Assembly (NCBI RefSeq): GCF_001887595.1 | Contig: NZ_CP017480.1 | Span: 3,252,001-3,316,000, forward strand | Source: Luteibacter rhizovicinus DSM 16549 | GTDB taxonomy: Bacteria > Pseudomonadota > Gammaproteobacteria > Xanthomonadales > Rhodanobacteraceae | DNA: 64,000 bases | Direction of reading: 5' to 3' | In this document: one piece after another, positions 9,156 to 18,104 of the stretch | Layout of the letters: every line of letters begins with the position of its first letter | How positions within the stretch are numbered: the first letter of the stretch is position 1 | Position numbers and translations under genes: made by a program | Notes under the pieces: model-generated | The model's input: only the letters and a program-made list of their open reading frames with translations | Databases searched by the model: none | What the model was told of the DNA's origin: nothing

Positions 9156-9914
9156 TTGATCCCGTACAAGAACTTCGACGAAGTGGTGTTGGCCGCCTGC
9201 TTCCTTGCCGCCATATCGCTTGTGTCGCGCCTTGTCGTCTGGCTTCCCGGCGGGATGTTGTCGTCCTGGCTGGTCTGGTTGCAGTCGCTGGCGGTCGGGC
9301 TGCTCATCGGTGACGCGCTGCTGCATGTCCTGCCGGAAGCCGTGGAAACCGGGCAACCGTTCGAGCGCGTCATGGTGGCGCTCGCGGCCGGCGCACTGGT
9401 ACTGGTCGCGGTCGAATGCTGGATTCGTTGGACACCCGGCGCGACGACGGAGGAGGGCGCGCAGCGTACGCCTTTCGCCCGCATGAACCTGGCGGGCGAC
9501 TTCGTTCACCACGTCGTCGACGGCGTCATCGTCGCGGCGGCATTCATCGGCGGCGAAGCCACGGGCATCGCCGTCATGCTGGCGATCGCCCTGCATGAAG
9601 TGCCGCGTGAACTCAGTAGCGCCAGTGTGCTGGTCGCTGGCGGTTACCCACCGCGGCGCGCCTTCGTGCTTTCGCTGGCGATGGCCCTGGGAGTGCCCTT
9701 CGGTGCCCTGATCATGCAACTCGTGCCGCTGACGCCGGTCGGCCTCGGGCTGGCGCTGGCTGCGGCATCGGGCACGGTGCTCTACGTCGCGCTCGCGGAC
9801 ATCCTGCCCGGGGTCTGGGCCCGGTTGGCACCCAACCAGCGGGCCGCTCCCGCCATTGGCATGGGGGCGGGCTTCTTCGTCATGTGGCTGGCTGCGCGTA
9901 TGGAGCAGGGATGA
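9156..9914 (+). CDS. ZIP-family zinc/divalent metal transporter
   Basis: 252-residue polytopic membrane protein with about eight hydrophobic segments. It carries the two ZIP signatures: His118-His119 in FVHHVVDGVIVAAAF (TM4) and His147-Glu148 in ALHEVPREL (TM5), which form the transport metal site. The start is TTG at 9156, giving LIPYKNF; the gap to the upstream gene is 37 bases. ZIP proteins import Zn2+ into the cytoplasm. Placement in a Zur-like operon suggests a high-affinity uptake route alternative to ZnuABC. The stop overlaps the next ATG. Confidence 0.9.
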   Translation: MIPYKNFDEVVLAACFLAAISLVSRLVVWLPGGMLSSWLVWLQSLAVGLLIGDALLHVLPEAVETGQPFERVMVALAAGALVLVAVECWIRWTPGATTEEGAQRTPFARMNLAGDFVHHVVDGVIVAAAFIGGEATGIAVMLAIALHEVPRELSSASVLVAGGYPPRRAFVLSLAMALGVPFGALIMQLVPLTPVGLGLALAAASGTVLYVALADILPGVWARLAPNQRAAPAIGMGAGFFVMWLAARMEQG

Positions 9915-11788
9915 GCATCAAACGTCCTCCGCCGGCCTGGGCACTCCACGCGCTGGGTTCTGTACTGCTCATTGGCGCTATCGCCTGCCTTGCGGCGGCC
10001 AGTGTGCCGGTGCGCGTGCTGGGACTCACGCTCCTGTTCGCGGCCACCGGCCTGTTCAGCGAAGGCGTGACTGCACAGGTGCGCGGTCGCCCCACCGCAT
10101 GGGTCGGACCGTTCCGCGCGATGGTGTATCGACGGCTGCCCGCCAACATCGTGCTTCGGCGCGGCGTGCTGGCCGCGCGCGAGGCACGTCGTCGCTTCGA
10201 TACCATCGACTGGGTGGGCGACTGGCTCCCTGGATTGATCGCGTTCGGCGGCGGCGGCCTCTGCCTCGCCGTCGCGATCGTGCACTTCAAGGCGGTGGGT
10301 CAGGCCATGGGTGCACCGGCCACCTATTCGGCGGCGATCCTCCTGGTGGCCGGCATGCCGCTGCTGATTCTCCAGCGCCTCCTCGTCGCCCGTGCGACGG
10401 GGTCCGGTCCGGCCGTGGAGACGGTGCTGCGGATCCCCCTCGTGTCGAGTCTCGTCCTTGGCGCAGCGACCCTCTTTGCCTCGCTCGGCTACATCTGGGC
10501 GGAGTGGTTCGCGCTGGTGCCACTGGTCCTGGTATCGCTCGCCGCCGCCGAGGCCATGATTCGCGCAAGCGCGTTGCTGTTCACGCCGAAGCGTCCCTTT
10601 GCCGAGCGAACCTCGGCGGCGCTGACCTGGACGGCGAGCCTGCTGCGCCTGCAATGGCCACGTGTCTCGCGCGGGAGCGCGTGGTTGCGGCAGGCGTATG
10701 GCATCGATCTGTCGCAGAGCTGGGTGCTCGCCTACGCACTTCGCGCCGTCTTGCCCGTCACCGCCGCGCTAGCCGTCTTTGCCTGGCTGGCTACCGGCGT
10801 GACGGTACTCGGCGTCGATGAGCGGGCGGTGGTCGAACACATGGGACGTCCGGTCGGGCTCGTCGGTCCGGGTCTGCATCTCCACGCGCCGTGGCCTTTT
10901 GCACGCACGCGTACGGTCGAATTCGGGGCCGTGCACCAGATGCCTATCGTCTTCTCGGCGAGGCCGGGCGGACGCTTGCTGGCCGAGCTGGCCAGTGCAG
11001 GACGCGCGGACGTCGACGCTGGCATGGATGCCGAAGCCATTCCCGCACCGCCCGCGGATCGACTATGGGATGCGAGTCATCCCGGCGAAGCGAGCTACCT
11101 CATCGCGAGCAGCACGGGAGGGCGCGAGGGCTTCCAGATCGTCAACGTCGACCTGCGTGTGATGTTCCGCGTGCCCGACAACCACGACGGCGTGCTCGAG
11201 TCGGTCTACGGCAGCTCCGATGCGGCGGGACTGATACGCGTGGCCGCGGGCCGGCTTCTCGTCTCGCACTTCGCGACATCGACGCTCGACCAGCTGCTCG
11301 GTGAAAACCGCAGCGTGTTCGTCGAGCGCTTCAGGCGCGACCTCCAGGCCAATGTCAGCGCATTCCACGCCGGTATCGCCATTGTCGGCGTCGTCGTGGA
11401 AGCGATTCATCCGCCACCCGGCGCGGCGATGGCGTACCACAACGTCCAGGCTTCGGAGATTCGGGCGGACGCCATGCGTTTCGACAGTCGCGCGCGAGCC
11501 TATGCGCTACGCGGCTCTGCCAGCCAGGACGCGTTGCGCACGGTGAATCTCGCCAAAGCCAGCGCCGCGGAGCAACTGGCGTCCGCCACCGCGACGAGGA
11601 CGACCTTCGAAGCCGATACGCGAAGCCTCGCCGCCGGACACGACGTCTTCGTCTTCGAAAGCTGGCTCACTCATCTTCGCAACGACCTTGGCAAGGCCCA
11701 CCTTACCGTCGTCGATCATCGCATCGACGGCACCCAGACCACGCTGGACTTGCGACCCTTCGCAGGATCCACAGGGGGAACACTTTGA
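9911..11788 (+). CDS. HflK-like SPFH protein with extra N-terminal membrane domain
   Basis: 625-residue protein in two parts. Residues 1-240 contain about six hydrophobic segments with no recognised domain. From about 285 a further membrane anchor leads into an SPFH/Band-7 domain (VLGVDERAVVEHMGRPVGLVGPGLH). A helical region with NLAKASAAEQLASATATRT follows. Canonical HflK is about 400 residues with one helix, so this is an enlarged form. It overlaps its neighbours on both sides by 4 bp. It heads a three-gene SPFH set ahead of a P-type ATPase. Oligomeric scaffolding of the transporter is a guess. Confidence 0.8.
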   Translation: MSIKRPPPAWALHALGSVLLIGAIACLAAASVPVRVLGLTLLFAATGLFSEGVTAQVRGRPTAWVGPFRAMVYRRLPANIVLRRGVLAAREARRRFDTIDWVGDWLPGLIAFGGGGLCLAVAIVHFKAVGQAMGAPATYSAAILLVAGMPLLILQRLLVARATGSGPAVETVLRIPLVSSLVLGAATLFASLGYIWAEWFALVPLVLVSLAAAEAMIRASALLFTPKRPFAERTSAALTWTASLLRLQWPRVSRGSAWLRQAYGIDLSQSWVLAYALRAVLPVTAALAVFAWLATGVTVLGVDERAVVEHMGRPVGLVGPGLHLHAPWPFARTRTVEFGAVHQMPIVFSARPGGRLLAELASAGRADVDAGMDAEAIPAPPADRLWDASHPGEASYLIASSTGGREGFQIVNVDLRVMFRVPDNHDGVLESVYGSSDAAGLIRVAAGRLLVSHFATSTLDQLLGENRSVFVERFRRDLQANVSAFHAGIAIVGVVVEAIHPPPGAAMAYHNVQASEIRADAMRFDSRARAYALRGSASQDALRTVNLAKASAAEQLASATATRTTFEADTRSLAAGHDVFVFESWLTHLRNDLGKAHLTVVDHRIDGTQTTLDLRPFAGSTGGTL

Positions 11789-12780
11789 ACACGCCTGCCG
11801 ATTACGCCGACCCCGCCACCGTGCCGCACGATTCGCCGCCGGTATCCCACCTGCGACACGTGTCCCGCTGGATCGTCGCCAGCGTTATCGTCGTTCTCGC
11901 CGTCGCGGCAGCGTCCTTCGTCGTGGTGAGTCCGGGGCAGGGTGTCGTCATCACCCGGCTGGGAAAACCGGTGCGCGTGCTGGTCGATGCAGGCGGCGCA
12001 CTGAAGTGGCCAGCGCCGATCGAAGCGACGACGGATATCGACTTGCGCCTTCGCACGACGTCCAGCGGCCTGCAGGACGTCGGCACCCGTGACGGCCTTC
12101 GTGTGCTGGTGCAGGCTTATGTGGTCTGGCGTGTTCCTCACGATCCCGACGCCGTCGAGCGCTACCTGCGCGCCGTGCAGAACCAGCCGGACGTCGCCGC
12201 GTCACAGCTCCGGAGCCTGATGGCTTCCTCGCTGGAGATCACGGCGAGCAGCTTCGATCTCGCCCAGCTGGTGAACACGGATCCTGCCAAGGTCCGCCTG
12301 GCCGACTTCGAGGCACGCCTGAAGACCCTGGTCGGCCAGCAGGCGCGAACCGTTTACGGCGTGGACGTCGAGCAGGCGGGTATCGAGCGCCTGACGTTGT
12401 CGACGGAAGCGCTGCAGGCAACCATCGAGCGCATGAAGGCGGAGCGCGACACGGCGTCCGCCCAGCGCTCGGCGGAAGGGCAGCGGGAGGCCGCGCAGGT
12501 CGTCTCCGAAGCCGAGCGCGACGCACGCATCGCCATCGCCGGGGCCAAGGCGGAGGCGTCGTCGATCGAAGCGGATGCCCAGGTGCAGTCGGCCTCGGTG
12601 TACCAGCAGGCCTACGCCTCCGATCCGGCGTTGTACACGCTGCTGCGTTCGTTCGACACGCTCGATGCGACGATCACGCCGAGCACGCGCCTCGTCCTGC
12701 GCACGGATGCCGCGCCGTTCCGTCTGCTGGTCGATGGACCGGTGCCGCACAGCGCCGCTCCGGCGAAATCCCGGCCATGA
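11785..12780 (+). CDS. SPFH/Band-7 protein (HflC-like)
   Basis: 331 residues, TTG start overlapping the preceding stop and preceded by AGGGGG. One membrane anchor lies at about 30-52, then an SPFH domain beginning VVVSPGQGVVITRLGKPVRV. A long charged Ala/Glu-rich coiled coil follows (about 205-270, MKAERDTASAQRSAEGQREA), as in HflC, which stacks into a ring with HflK. Canonical hflK-hflC sit with hfq and hflX and moderate FtsH; here the context is a zinc operon, so a specialised paralogue is likely. Partner choice is inferred from adjacency. Confidence 0.82.
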   Translation: MNTPADYADPATVPHDSPPVSHLRHVSRWIVASVIVVLAVAAASFVVVSPGQGVVITRLGKPVRVLVDAGGALKWPAPIEATTDIDLRLRTTSSGLQDVGTRDGLRVLVQAYVVWRVPHDPDAVERYLRAVQNQPDVAASQLRSLMASSLEITASSFDLAQLVNTDPAKVRLADFEARLKTLVGQQARTVYGVDVEQAGIERLTLSTEALQATIERMKAERDTASAQRSAEGQREAAQVVSEAERDARIAIAGAKAEASSIEADAQVQSASVYQQAYASDPALYTLLRSFDTLDATITPSTRLVLRTDAAPFRLLVDGPVPHSAAPAKSRP

Positions 12781-13817
12781 GTGCTGTGCCAGCGGTGTCC
12801 CTCCTTGGCGATGCGCTCAAGTGGTCGTTTCGGCTGCTCTTCGGCCTGGTCGGTTTGCTTGCCCTGGCCTGGGCGGTGACCGGCGTGTCGCGTGTAGCAC
12901 CGGACAGCCAGGCGGTCGTCACCCGCTTCGGTCAGGTCATCCGTGAAAGCGGGCCCGGCCTGCTGGTGAGTTGGCCGACGCCGATCGATCGCATCATCGT
13001 CCTGCCATCCCCAGGGCGGCAGGTACAGTTCTCGCCCGAGGCCCTGGAAATCGGTGGATCGTTACCGCCGCCGGGCGATGAGTTGTCCACCGGCTACATC
13101 GTCAACGACGAGGCGCGCGAGAACACCTGGTTCTTCCTCACCGGCGATGGCGGCATCGTGCATCTGCGCGTCACCGTGTTCTACCAGATCACCGATGCGA
13201 CCGCGTACGTCATTTCCGCCGACCACGTCGAGCCGGCGCTTCGCAGGGCGGTCGTTGCCGCGGCAGTCAGCGTGTGCGCCAGCCGGGACATGGATTCCAT
13301 CCTCGTCGCGCGTCCGGAGCGGGCCAACGATCCTTCCTATGCGGCGCGCCGGGAACGCTTTCGTACGGACCTGGTGGCTCTGATCAACCAGCGCCTCGAT
13401 GCCATGGGCTCGACGCGCGAGGGCCTCGGCATCCGGGTGGCCCGCACCGATGTCGTCGCCAGCATCCCTGCCGGGGCCAAGGCGTCGTTCGATAACGTGC
13501 TCCAGGTGTCGCAACAGGTCGAGCGTGCGCTCGCGCAGGCGCGTACCACGGCGGAAATCCGTCGGCAGTCGGCCGAACAAATGCGTGAGCAGACGCTCGA
13601 CGAAGCACGCGCCAGGGCGCAGGAAACCGTGAGCGCAGCCAAGAGCAATTCAGCCCTCGTGCTCGCGCTCGGCAAGGACACGACCATGAGTCATGCGATG
13701 GTGCTCGATCAGGTGTATCGGGAGCGCATCAAGTCGCTCTTCGATGTCGCCGAGCGCGTGGATACCGTTCCCGCAGGTGTCGGCGGCCGGGTCCTCGTGC
13801 CGGGGGTAGGCCAGTGA
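12777..13817 (+). CDS. SPFH/Band-7 protein (HflK-like, second copy)
   Basis: 346 residues with one anchor (about 22-45) and an SPFH domain (VSRVAPDSQAVVTRFGQVIRESGPGLLVSWP). A coiled coil follows from about 235 (QVERALAQARTTAEIRRQSAEQM). The ATG overlaps the upstream TGA, and its own stop overlaps the GTG of the ATPase gene. It is the third SPFH protein in a row, immediately before the P-type ATPase. The HflK-like assignment rests on domain order and length; the function is not known from sequence. Confidence 0.8.
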   Translation: MSAVPAVSLLGDALKWSFRLLFGLVGLLALAWAVTGVSRVAPDSQAVVTRFGQVIRESGPGLLVSWPTPIDRIIVLPSPGRQVQFSPEALEIGGSLPPPGDELSTGYIVNDEARENTWFFLTGDGGIVHLRVTVFYQITDATAYVISADHVEPALRRAVVAAAVSVCASRDMDSILVARPERANDPSYAARRERFRTDLVALINQRLDAMGSTREGLGIRVARTDVVASIPAGAKASFDNVLQVSQQVERALAQARTTAEIRRQSAEQMREQTLDEARARAQETVSAAKSNSALVLALGKDTTMSHAMVLDQVYRERIKSLFDVAERVDTVPAGVGGRVLVPGVGQ

Positions 13818-15724
13818 ACGCGGCAGTCAACGCGCCACCCGTACCGGCTGCCCTGCTGACCCGGCGCGAGCGTCGCCACTGGCGGCTGCGCATCGTGCTG
13901 GTCCTCTGGTCGCTGGGCTTGCTCGGGCTGGCGTGGCTGCTCGGTATCGCGGCGGACACGCTGACCGTCGAGCGGCAACTGCTCACGGCACTCGCCGCGG
14001 TCCTGATGGGCGGCCCGGTCATGGCCGCCGCCTTTCGTAGTCTCCGCCAGCCGGATCTCCATGGTGTCGTCGATCAACTCGTCGCCCTGGCGGTGATCGC
14101 GTGCTGGGTTTCGGCGGACTTCGTCACGGCGACGCTGTTGCCGGTGGTGATGATGATCGGCCGCGTGCTCGAGGATCGCTCCTTGCTGGGGTCGCGCGAG
14201 GCGGTGGAGGCGTTGTCGAATCTCACCACGGCCGTCGCCCGACGCATCGACGCCGAAGGGGTGGTGACGTCGATCGATGTCGCGGCGCTTCGGCCGGGCG
14301 ATACCGTCGAAGTGCGTGCCGGCGACAAGGTGCCGGCGGATGGGGTCGTCGTCGATGGCGTGGCGAGCCTGGATACCGCGTCGTTGACCGGTGAGTCATT
14401 GCCCATGGAGGCGACGCTCGGGCAGACCGTGCTGGGTGGCTCGGTGAGTCTGAACGGGGTGCTCCGCGTCCGTGTCACGCGTGTCGGTGGCGATAGCGCA
14501 CTGGGCAGGGTCGTGGCCCTGATGCAGGAGGCTGAGCGTAGCAAGCCGGCGGTGACCCGCCTCTTGGAACGCTACGCGGGCAAGTACCTGATCCTGGTCA
14601 TCCTGCTCGCCGCGATGGTCTGGTTCACCACGCTGAACTCGGCCGCGGTTCTCGCGCTGCTGGTTGCTGCCTGTCCCTCCGCCATGGTGCTTGCCGCGCC
14701 GTCCACGGCGTTGGCGGCAGTCAGCGTCGCCGCGCGTCACGGCATCCTGCTCAAGAGCAGTGTCTTCCTCGAACGTCTCGCCGATGCGGACGCCGTGGTG
14801 CTCGACAAGACAGGCACCGTCACGACCGGCCAGCTTCGCGTGGTCGACGTCAGGTGCGAGCCCGGCGTGTCGTCCGACCATCTCCGCGCGCTCGCCCGTG
14901 CACTGGGCCGCGTGAGCAGTCATCCCGTAGGACGCGCCCTGGCACACCTTTCCGGCGACGACGATGTCGTTCTCGCCGAGGTGCACGAGCAAGCCGGCTT
15001 CGGCATGGTGGCGATGGCCCCGCAAGGCCAGGTGCTGCTAGGCCGCGAAGCCTTGTTCACCGCGCACGGCATCACATGCGATCCCGCGCCCTCGCATGCC
15101 GGCCCCGTGGCGGGCGTCTCCGAAGGGACGCGGTTTCTCGGCTGGATCCTGCTTGCCGACGAACTTCGAGCCGGTGTCGCGGCGACGCTCGATGCCCTGC
15201 GCGACCTCGGCCTTGGCCGGCAGACATTGCTCACGGGCGACCGGGCCAGTGAAGCCGATCGCATTGCGCGTCTGGTCGGCATCGATGAGGTCGTTGCCGG
15301 CGCCCTGCCGCACGACAAGCTGGCCTTTGTTCGTCAACTGGTCGACAGCGGCGGGCGACCGATCGTCGTTGGCGACGGCATCAACGACGCATTGGCGTTG
15401 AGGGCGGGTGCGGTAGGCATCGCCATGGGCGGGCAGGGCAGCGACATCGCCATGGCCTCGGCGGACATCGTACTCACGGGGCACGATTTCGCTCGTGTGG
15501 CGACGTGTGTCCGCCTCGGCCGTCGTGCGCGCCGCACCCTTCAGCTCAATCTCGCCCTGAGCGCTGGTTGGACGGTCGTACTCATCACGCTCGCGCTGGT
15601 CGGTGGCGGTGGCAGCGGTGGCGCGTTGACGGCGGCGGTCCTCCAGAACTGCGCTGCCTTCGGCGTGCTGGCGAGTGCAGGGCGCCTGTTACGGTTCGAC
15701 GAGAGAAGCGGCGTAAACGAATAA
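13814..15724 (+). CDS. P1B-type heavy-metal ATPase with CPS membrane motif
   Basis: 636-residue cation pump. It shows the actuator TGES motif (SLTGESLPM), the metal-path motif Cys287-Pro-Ser, the phosphorylation site DKTGT (Asp331) and hinge GDGIND (about 520-525). There is no N-terminal heavy-metal-associated domain and no Cys/His-rich tail, so it is shorter than CopA or ZntA. CPS differs from the CPC of Zn/Cd and Cu exporters, so the metal cannot be assigned safely; the operon argues for zinc or a competing ion. The GTG start overlaps the upstream stop. It is the last gene of the zinc operon and is followed by a GC-rich hairpin. Confidence 0.9.
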   Translation: MNAAVNAPPVPAALLTRRERRHWRLRIVLVLWSLGLLGLAWLLGIAADTLTVERQLLTALAAVLMGGPVMAAAFRSLRQPDLHGVVDQLVALAVIACWVSADFVTATLLPVVMMIGRVLEDRSLLGSREAVEALSNLTTAVARRIDAEGVVTSIDVAALRPGDTVEVRAGDKVPADGVVVDGVASLDTASLTGESLPMEATLGQTVLGGSVSLNGVLRVRVTRVGGDSALGRVVALMQEAERSKPAVTRLLERYAGKYLILVILLAAMVWFTTLNSAAVLALLVAACPSAMVLAAPSTALAAVSVAARHGILLKSSVFLERLADADAVVLDKTGTVTTGQLRVVDVRCEPGVSSDHLRALARALGRVSSHPVGRALAHLSGDDDVVLAEVHEQAGFGMVAMAPQGQVLLGREALFTAHGITCDPAPSHAGPVAGVSEGTRFLGWILLADELRAGVAATLDALRDLGLGRQTLLTGDRASEADRIARLVGIDEVVAGALPHDKLAFVRQLVDSGGRPIVVGDGINDALALRAGAVGIAMGGQGSDIAMASADIVLTGHDFARVATCVRLGRRARRTLQLNLALSAGWTVVLITLALVGGGGSGGALTAAVLQNCAAFGVLASAGRLLRFDERSGVNE

Positions 15725-15725
15725 G

Positions 15726-15754
15726 CGCCCCGCCTGGCCTTGCCCGGCGGGGCG
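15726..15754. terminator. Hairpin between convergent genes
   Basis: Arms CGCCCCGCC (15726-15734) and GGCGGGGCG (15746-15754) pair perfectly around an 11-base loop. It lies between the stop of the P-type ATPase and the stop of the convergent hydrolase, so it can serve both strands. No clear U-tract follows on either side, so efficiency is uncertain. Confidence 0.6.
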
Positions 15755-15761
15755 TCGCCGA

Positions 15762-16541
15762 TTAGTGGGCGCTGCTGACGCTCTTCACCGCATCCTCGAT
15801 CACGGCCGCCACTTCTCGCGGATGTGATAGCAGCGATACATGGCTGGACGGAAGAACGGTGGTCTTGGCGTTCATCGCCTTGGCTACATCGCGCTCCAGC
15901 TGCGGATTGATCACGCGGTCGTTGGCCGAGACGACGTACCACGACGGCTTCGTCTTCCAGGCAGCGACGGTCACCTTGTCACTGAAGGTGGACTGGGCCA
16001 GCGCGCCCTGGGTGACGGCGAGCGTGGCGGCGTCGGCCTTCGGGATATCCGGCGCGAAGTTGTCACGCACGCCTTCGGCGGTCTGGTAGAGAAAGCCATG
16101 ACCATCGTCGCGGATCGTCGAGAGCGCAGGCGTCTTGGGATACGCGCCAACCAGTTCGCCGGCCGACTGGCCGTCCTTGTTGGCAAAGGCCGCCACGTAG
16201 ACCAGGCCTGCGACACGGGCGTCGTTACCCGCTTCGGTGATCACGGTGCCTGCCCAACTGTGGCCGACGAGGATGACCTTGCCGCTGGCCGATGCCATCG
16301 TGCGCTGGGTAGCGGCAACGTCATCTGCCAATGAGGTCAGCGGGTTCTGCACCACGAGCACCTTGATGCCCTTGGCCTGAAGCAGGGGAATGACCTTGTT
16401 CCAGCTGGAACCGTCGGCCCACGCGCCGTGGACGAGGACCACGGTGACGTCCTGCGCCGGGGCAGCCGTCGGTGCGGCGAAGGAGGAACCGGTTGCCACG
16501 GCGAGTGACAGGGCGGTGATGAGCTTGCGTGTGCGATGCAT
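15762..16541 (-). CDS. Exported alpha/beta hydrolase
   Basis: 259 residues. Signal peptide 1-22 (cleavage near SFA-AP) followed by an alpha/beta-hydrolase fold: oxyanion segment VVLVHGAWADGSSW, nucleophile elbow GHSWAG and a late acid and His (NDRV, SSHVSLLSHP). This arrangement resembles plant-esterase-like (EstC/salicylate-esterase type) bacterial hydrolases, commonly annotated only as alpha/beta hydrolase. Substrate unknown. It is the last gene of a minus-strand group; a 131-base gap separates it from the carbonic anhydrase gene upstream, so it may have its own promoter. Confidence 0.85.
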   Translation of the reverse strand: MHRTRKLITALSLAVATGSSFAAPTAAPAQDVTVVLVHGAWADGSSWNKVIPLLQAKGIKVLVVQNPLTSLADDVAATQRTMASASGKVILVGHSWAGTVITEAGNDARVAGLVYVAAFANKDGQSAGELVGAYPKTPALSTIRDDGHGFLYQTAEGVRDNFAPDIPKADAATLAVTQGALAQSTFSDKVTVAAWKTKPSWYVVSANDRVINPQLERDVAKAMNAKTTVLPSSHVSLLSHPREVAAVIEDAVKSVSSAH

Positions 16542-16672
16542 GGGGTGGTTCCTGAGCGCATGACGGGCCGATGCCCGCGGTACGCCTAGGTTAGGGAGCC
16601 GTTCCGCTCATCGATTGAAGGATTGGAACGCGCGTTGTCCTCTGACGCCACGCGCGCGTCCCTCGCCTCGAG

Positions 16673-17200
16673 TCACGCCGCCGGTGGCACGACCGTCTCG
16701 ATGAGCCCGGTCGCTACGTCGTACAACAGGCCGGAGATGGTGAAGTTCTTGCCCACGACCGGATGGGCGCGGAGGGCTTCGACGTCGATCGCGACCGCCT
16801 TGTACGGGTCGGTGATGGCCTTGGTATCGAGCTGTTCCAGCGGCACGCCCATATACGGTGCGAGCAGTTCCGGCGCGTTGTGGTAGCAACCGTTGATACC
16901 GCACTGCGTGTGTTGGAGAACGACCAGGTTCCAGTCCTTGCCGACTTCCACGCCGCCCGCCTTGGACACGGTGCTGAGGATCTTCAGGGTTTCGAACAAG
17001 GAAGGGTTCACGCGGCCGCCGACGTTGCGGATGATCGCTGCTTCGCCCGGTTGCAGTTTCAGGATATCCATGGGATCGACGCGGGGATCCACGCACCCGA
17101 TGATCAGGGTCTTGAGCGAAGGGATGATCTTCAGCTCCTGATGGAAACCGTGCTCGGCGAACTCGGCGTTGCGCTGTACGAACTGGGTGATGACGTCCAT
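16673..17200 (-). CDS. Beta-class carbonic anhydrase-like protein
   Basis: 175-residue protein with the beta-carbonic-anhydrase zinc ligands Cys36-x-Asp38-x-Arg40 and His97-x-x-Cys100 (VLQHTQCG), predicting reversible CO2 hydration in the cytoplasm. The first motif reads CVDPRVDP where most enzymes have CSDSR/CADSR, marking a divergent subgroup. The chosen start at 17200 is preceded by GAGG at normal spacing; an in-frame ATG at 17269 would overlap the upstream gene. It follows the NmrA-like gene by 25 bases, so the two are probably co-transcribed. Confidence 0.82.
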   Translation of the reverse strand: MDVITQFVQRNAEFAEHGFHQELKIIPSLKTLIIGCVDPRVDPMDILKLQPGEAAIIRNVGGRVNPSLFETLKILSTVSKAGGVEVGKDWNLVVLQHTQCGINGCYHNAPELLAPYMGVPLEQLDTKAITDPYKAVAIDVEALRAHPVVGKNFTISGLLYDVATGLIETVVPPAA

Positions 17201-17225
17201 AACGACCTCGAAGGAGTGAAGGGAA

Positions 17226-18104
17226 TCAGTTGCCGTTGATCTGGTCGGCGTGGAGGCGGGCGAACTCACCCACGGTCATCGAGCGGCGGCCGGTGATCTG
17301 TTCCACGTTGTTGTCGGCACCGGCCATGTGGCCGTGCTGGTAGTCGACCATGGCGCCGCTGAGGTGCTGGACGATGTACTCGGGTACACCCATCGCGGCG
17401 ATCGACTCGGCGTATTCCTGCACCGGGAGATCCTGGAAGACGATCGGACGGCCGAGGGCTTCGGTCAGTTCGGCAGCCATCTGCTCATGGTCCATCTCGA
17501 CCGGACCGGAGAGCGGCACGATCTTTCCGACGTAACCGTCCGCATTCTTCAGCAGGGCGGCAATGGCGCGGCCCTGGTCATCGGCGGCAATCGGCGAATG
17601 ACGGCCCTTGCCGACCGGCATGCGCAGGATGCCCTGCTGCAGGTACGGCAGCTGCCAGGGGTAAAGCAGCCATTCGAGGAAGTAGGTGGGGCGCAGGTGG
17701 ACCACCGGCACGCCAGACCAGTTGAAGACTTCTTCGGAAATGTAGGTATCGCGGCAGGAGTTGCTGCTGGACTCGCGGTCGGCCGAGCGCTGCGAAAGAT
17801 TGATGATCGTCTTCAGGCCGGTCTCTTTCGCGGCCTGGGCGAAGTTCACCGTGGCGGAAAGCAGCCCCGGGGCCACCGGGTATACGAAGTAAGCCGACTC
17901 GACGCCCTGCATGGCGTCGCGCAGCGTGTTCACTTCCTGCAGATCGCCCAGGACCACCTCGGCGCCGAGGGCGCTCAGGGCGGCAGAGCGGTCGTCGTGG
18001 CGACGGACCATGGCGCGGACTTCCAGGCCAAGGGCCAGGGCTTCGCGGACCGCGGCGCGGCCGGTGTCGCCGGTGGCACCCGTGATCAGTACTTTCTTGG
18101 ACAT
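17226..18104 (-). CDS. NmrA-like NAD(P)-binding protein
   Basis: 292-residue atypical short-chain dehydrogenase. The N-terminal dinucleotide motif is GATGDTG (about residues 8-14) in VLITGATGDTGRAAV, and the C-terminal part resembles NmrA/QOR2 NAD(P)H-binding proteins (NLSQRSADRES; VHLRPTYFLEWLL). The SDR YxxxK pair is not obvious, so it may sense or reduce a quinone or other substrate. The start is the ATG before SKKVLIT; the open frame upstream encodes nothing recognisable. It is divergent from the RiPP cluster. Confidence 0.85.
   Translation of the reverse strand: MSKKVLITGATGDTGRAAVREALALGLEVRAMVRRHDDRSAALSALGAEVVLGDLQEVNTLRDAMQGVESAYFVYPVAPGLLSATVNFAQAAKETGLKTIINLSQRSADRESSSNSCRDTYISEEVFNWSGVPVVHLRPTYFLEWLLYPWQLPYLQQGILRMPVGKGRHSPIAADDQGRAIAALLKNADGYVGKIVPLSGPVEMDHEQMAAELTEALGRPIVFQDLPVQEYAESIAAMGVPEYIVQHLSGAMVDYQHGHMAGADNNVEQITGRRSMTVGEFARLHADQINGN

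Noticed and set aside
11785-13817. Housekeeping hflC-hflK
   Set aside because: No hfq, hflX or other usual neighbours; an enlarged third SPFH gene and a P-type ATPase are attached, so these are specialised paralogues.
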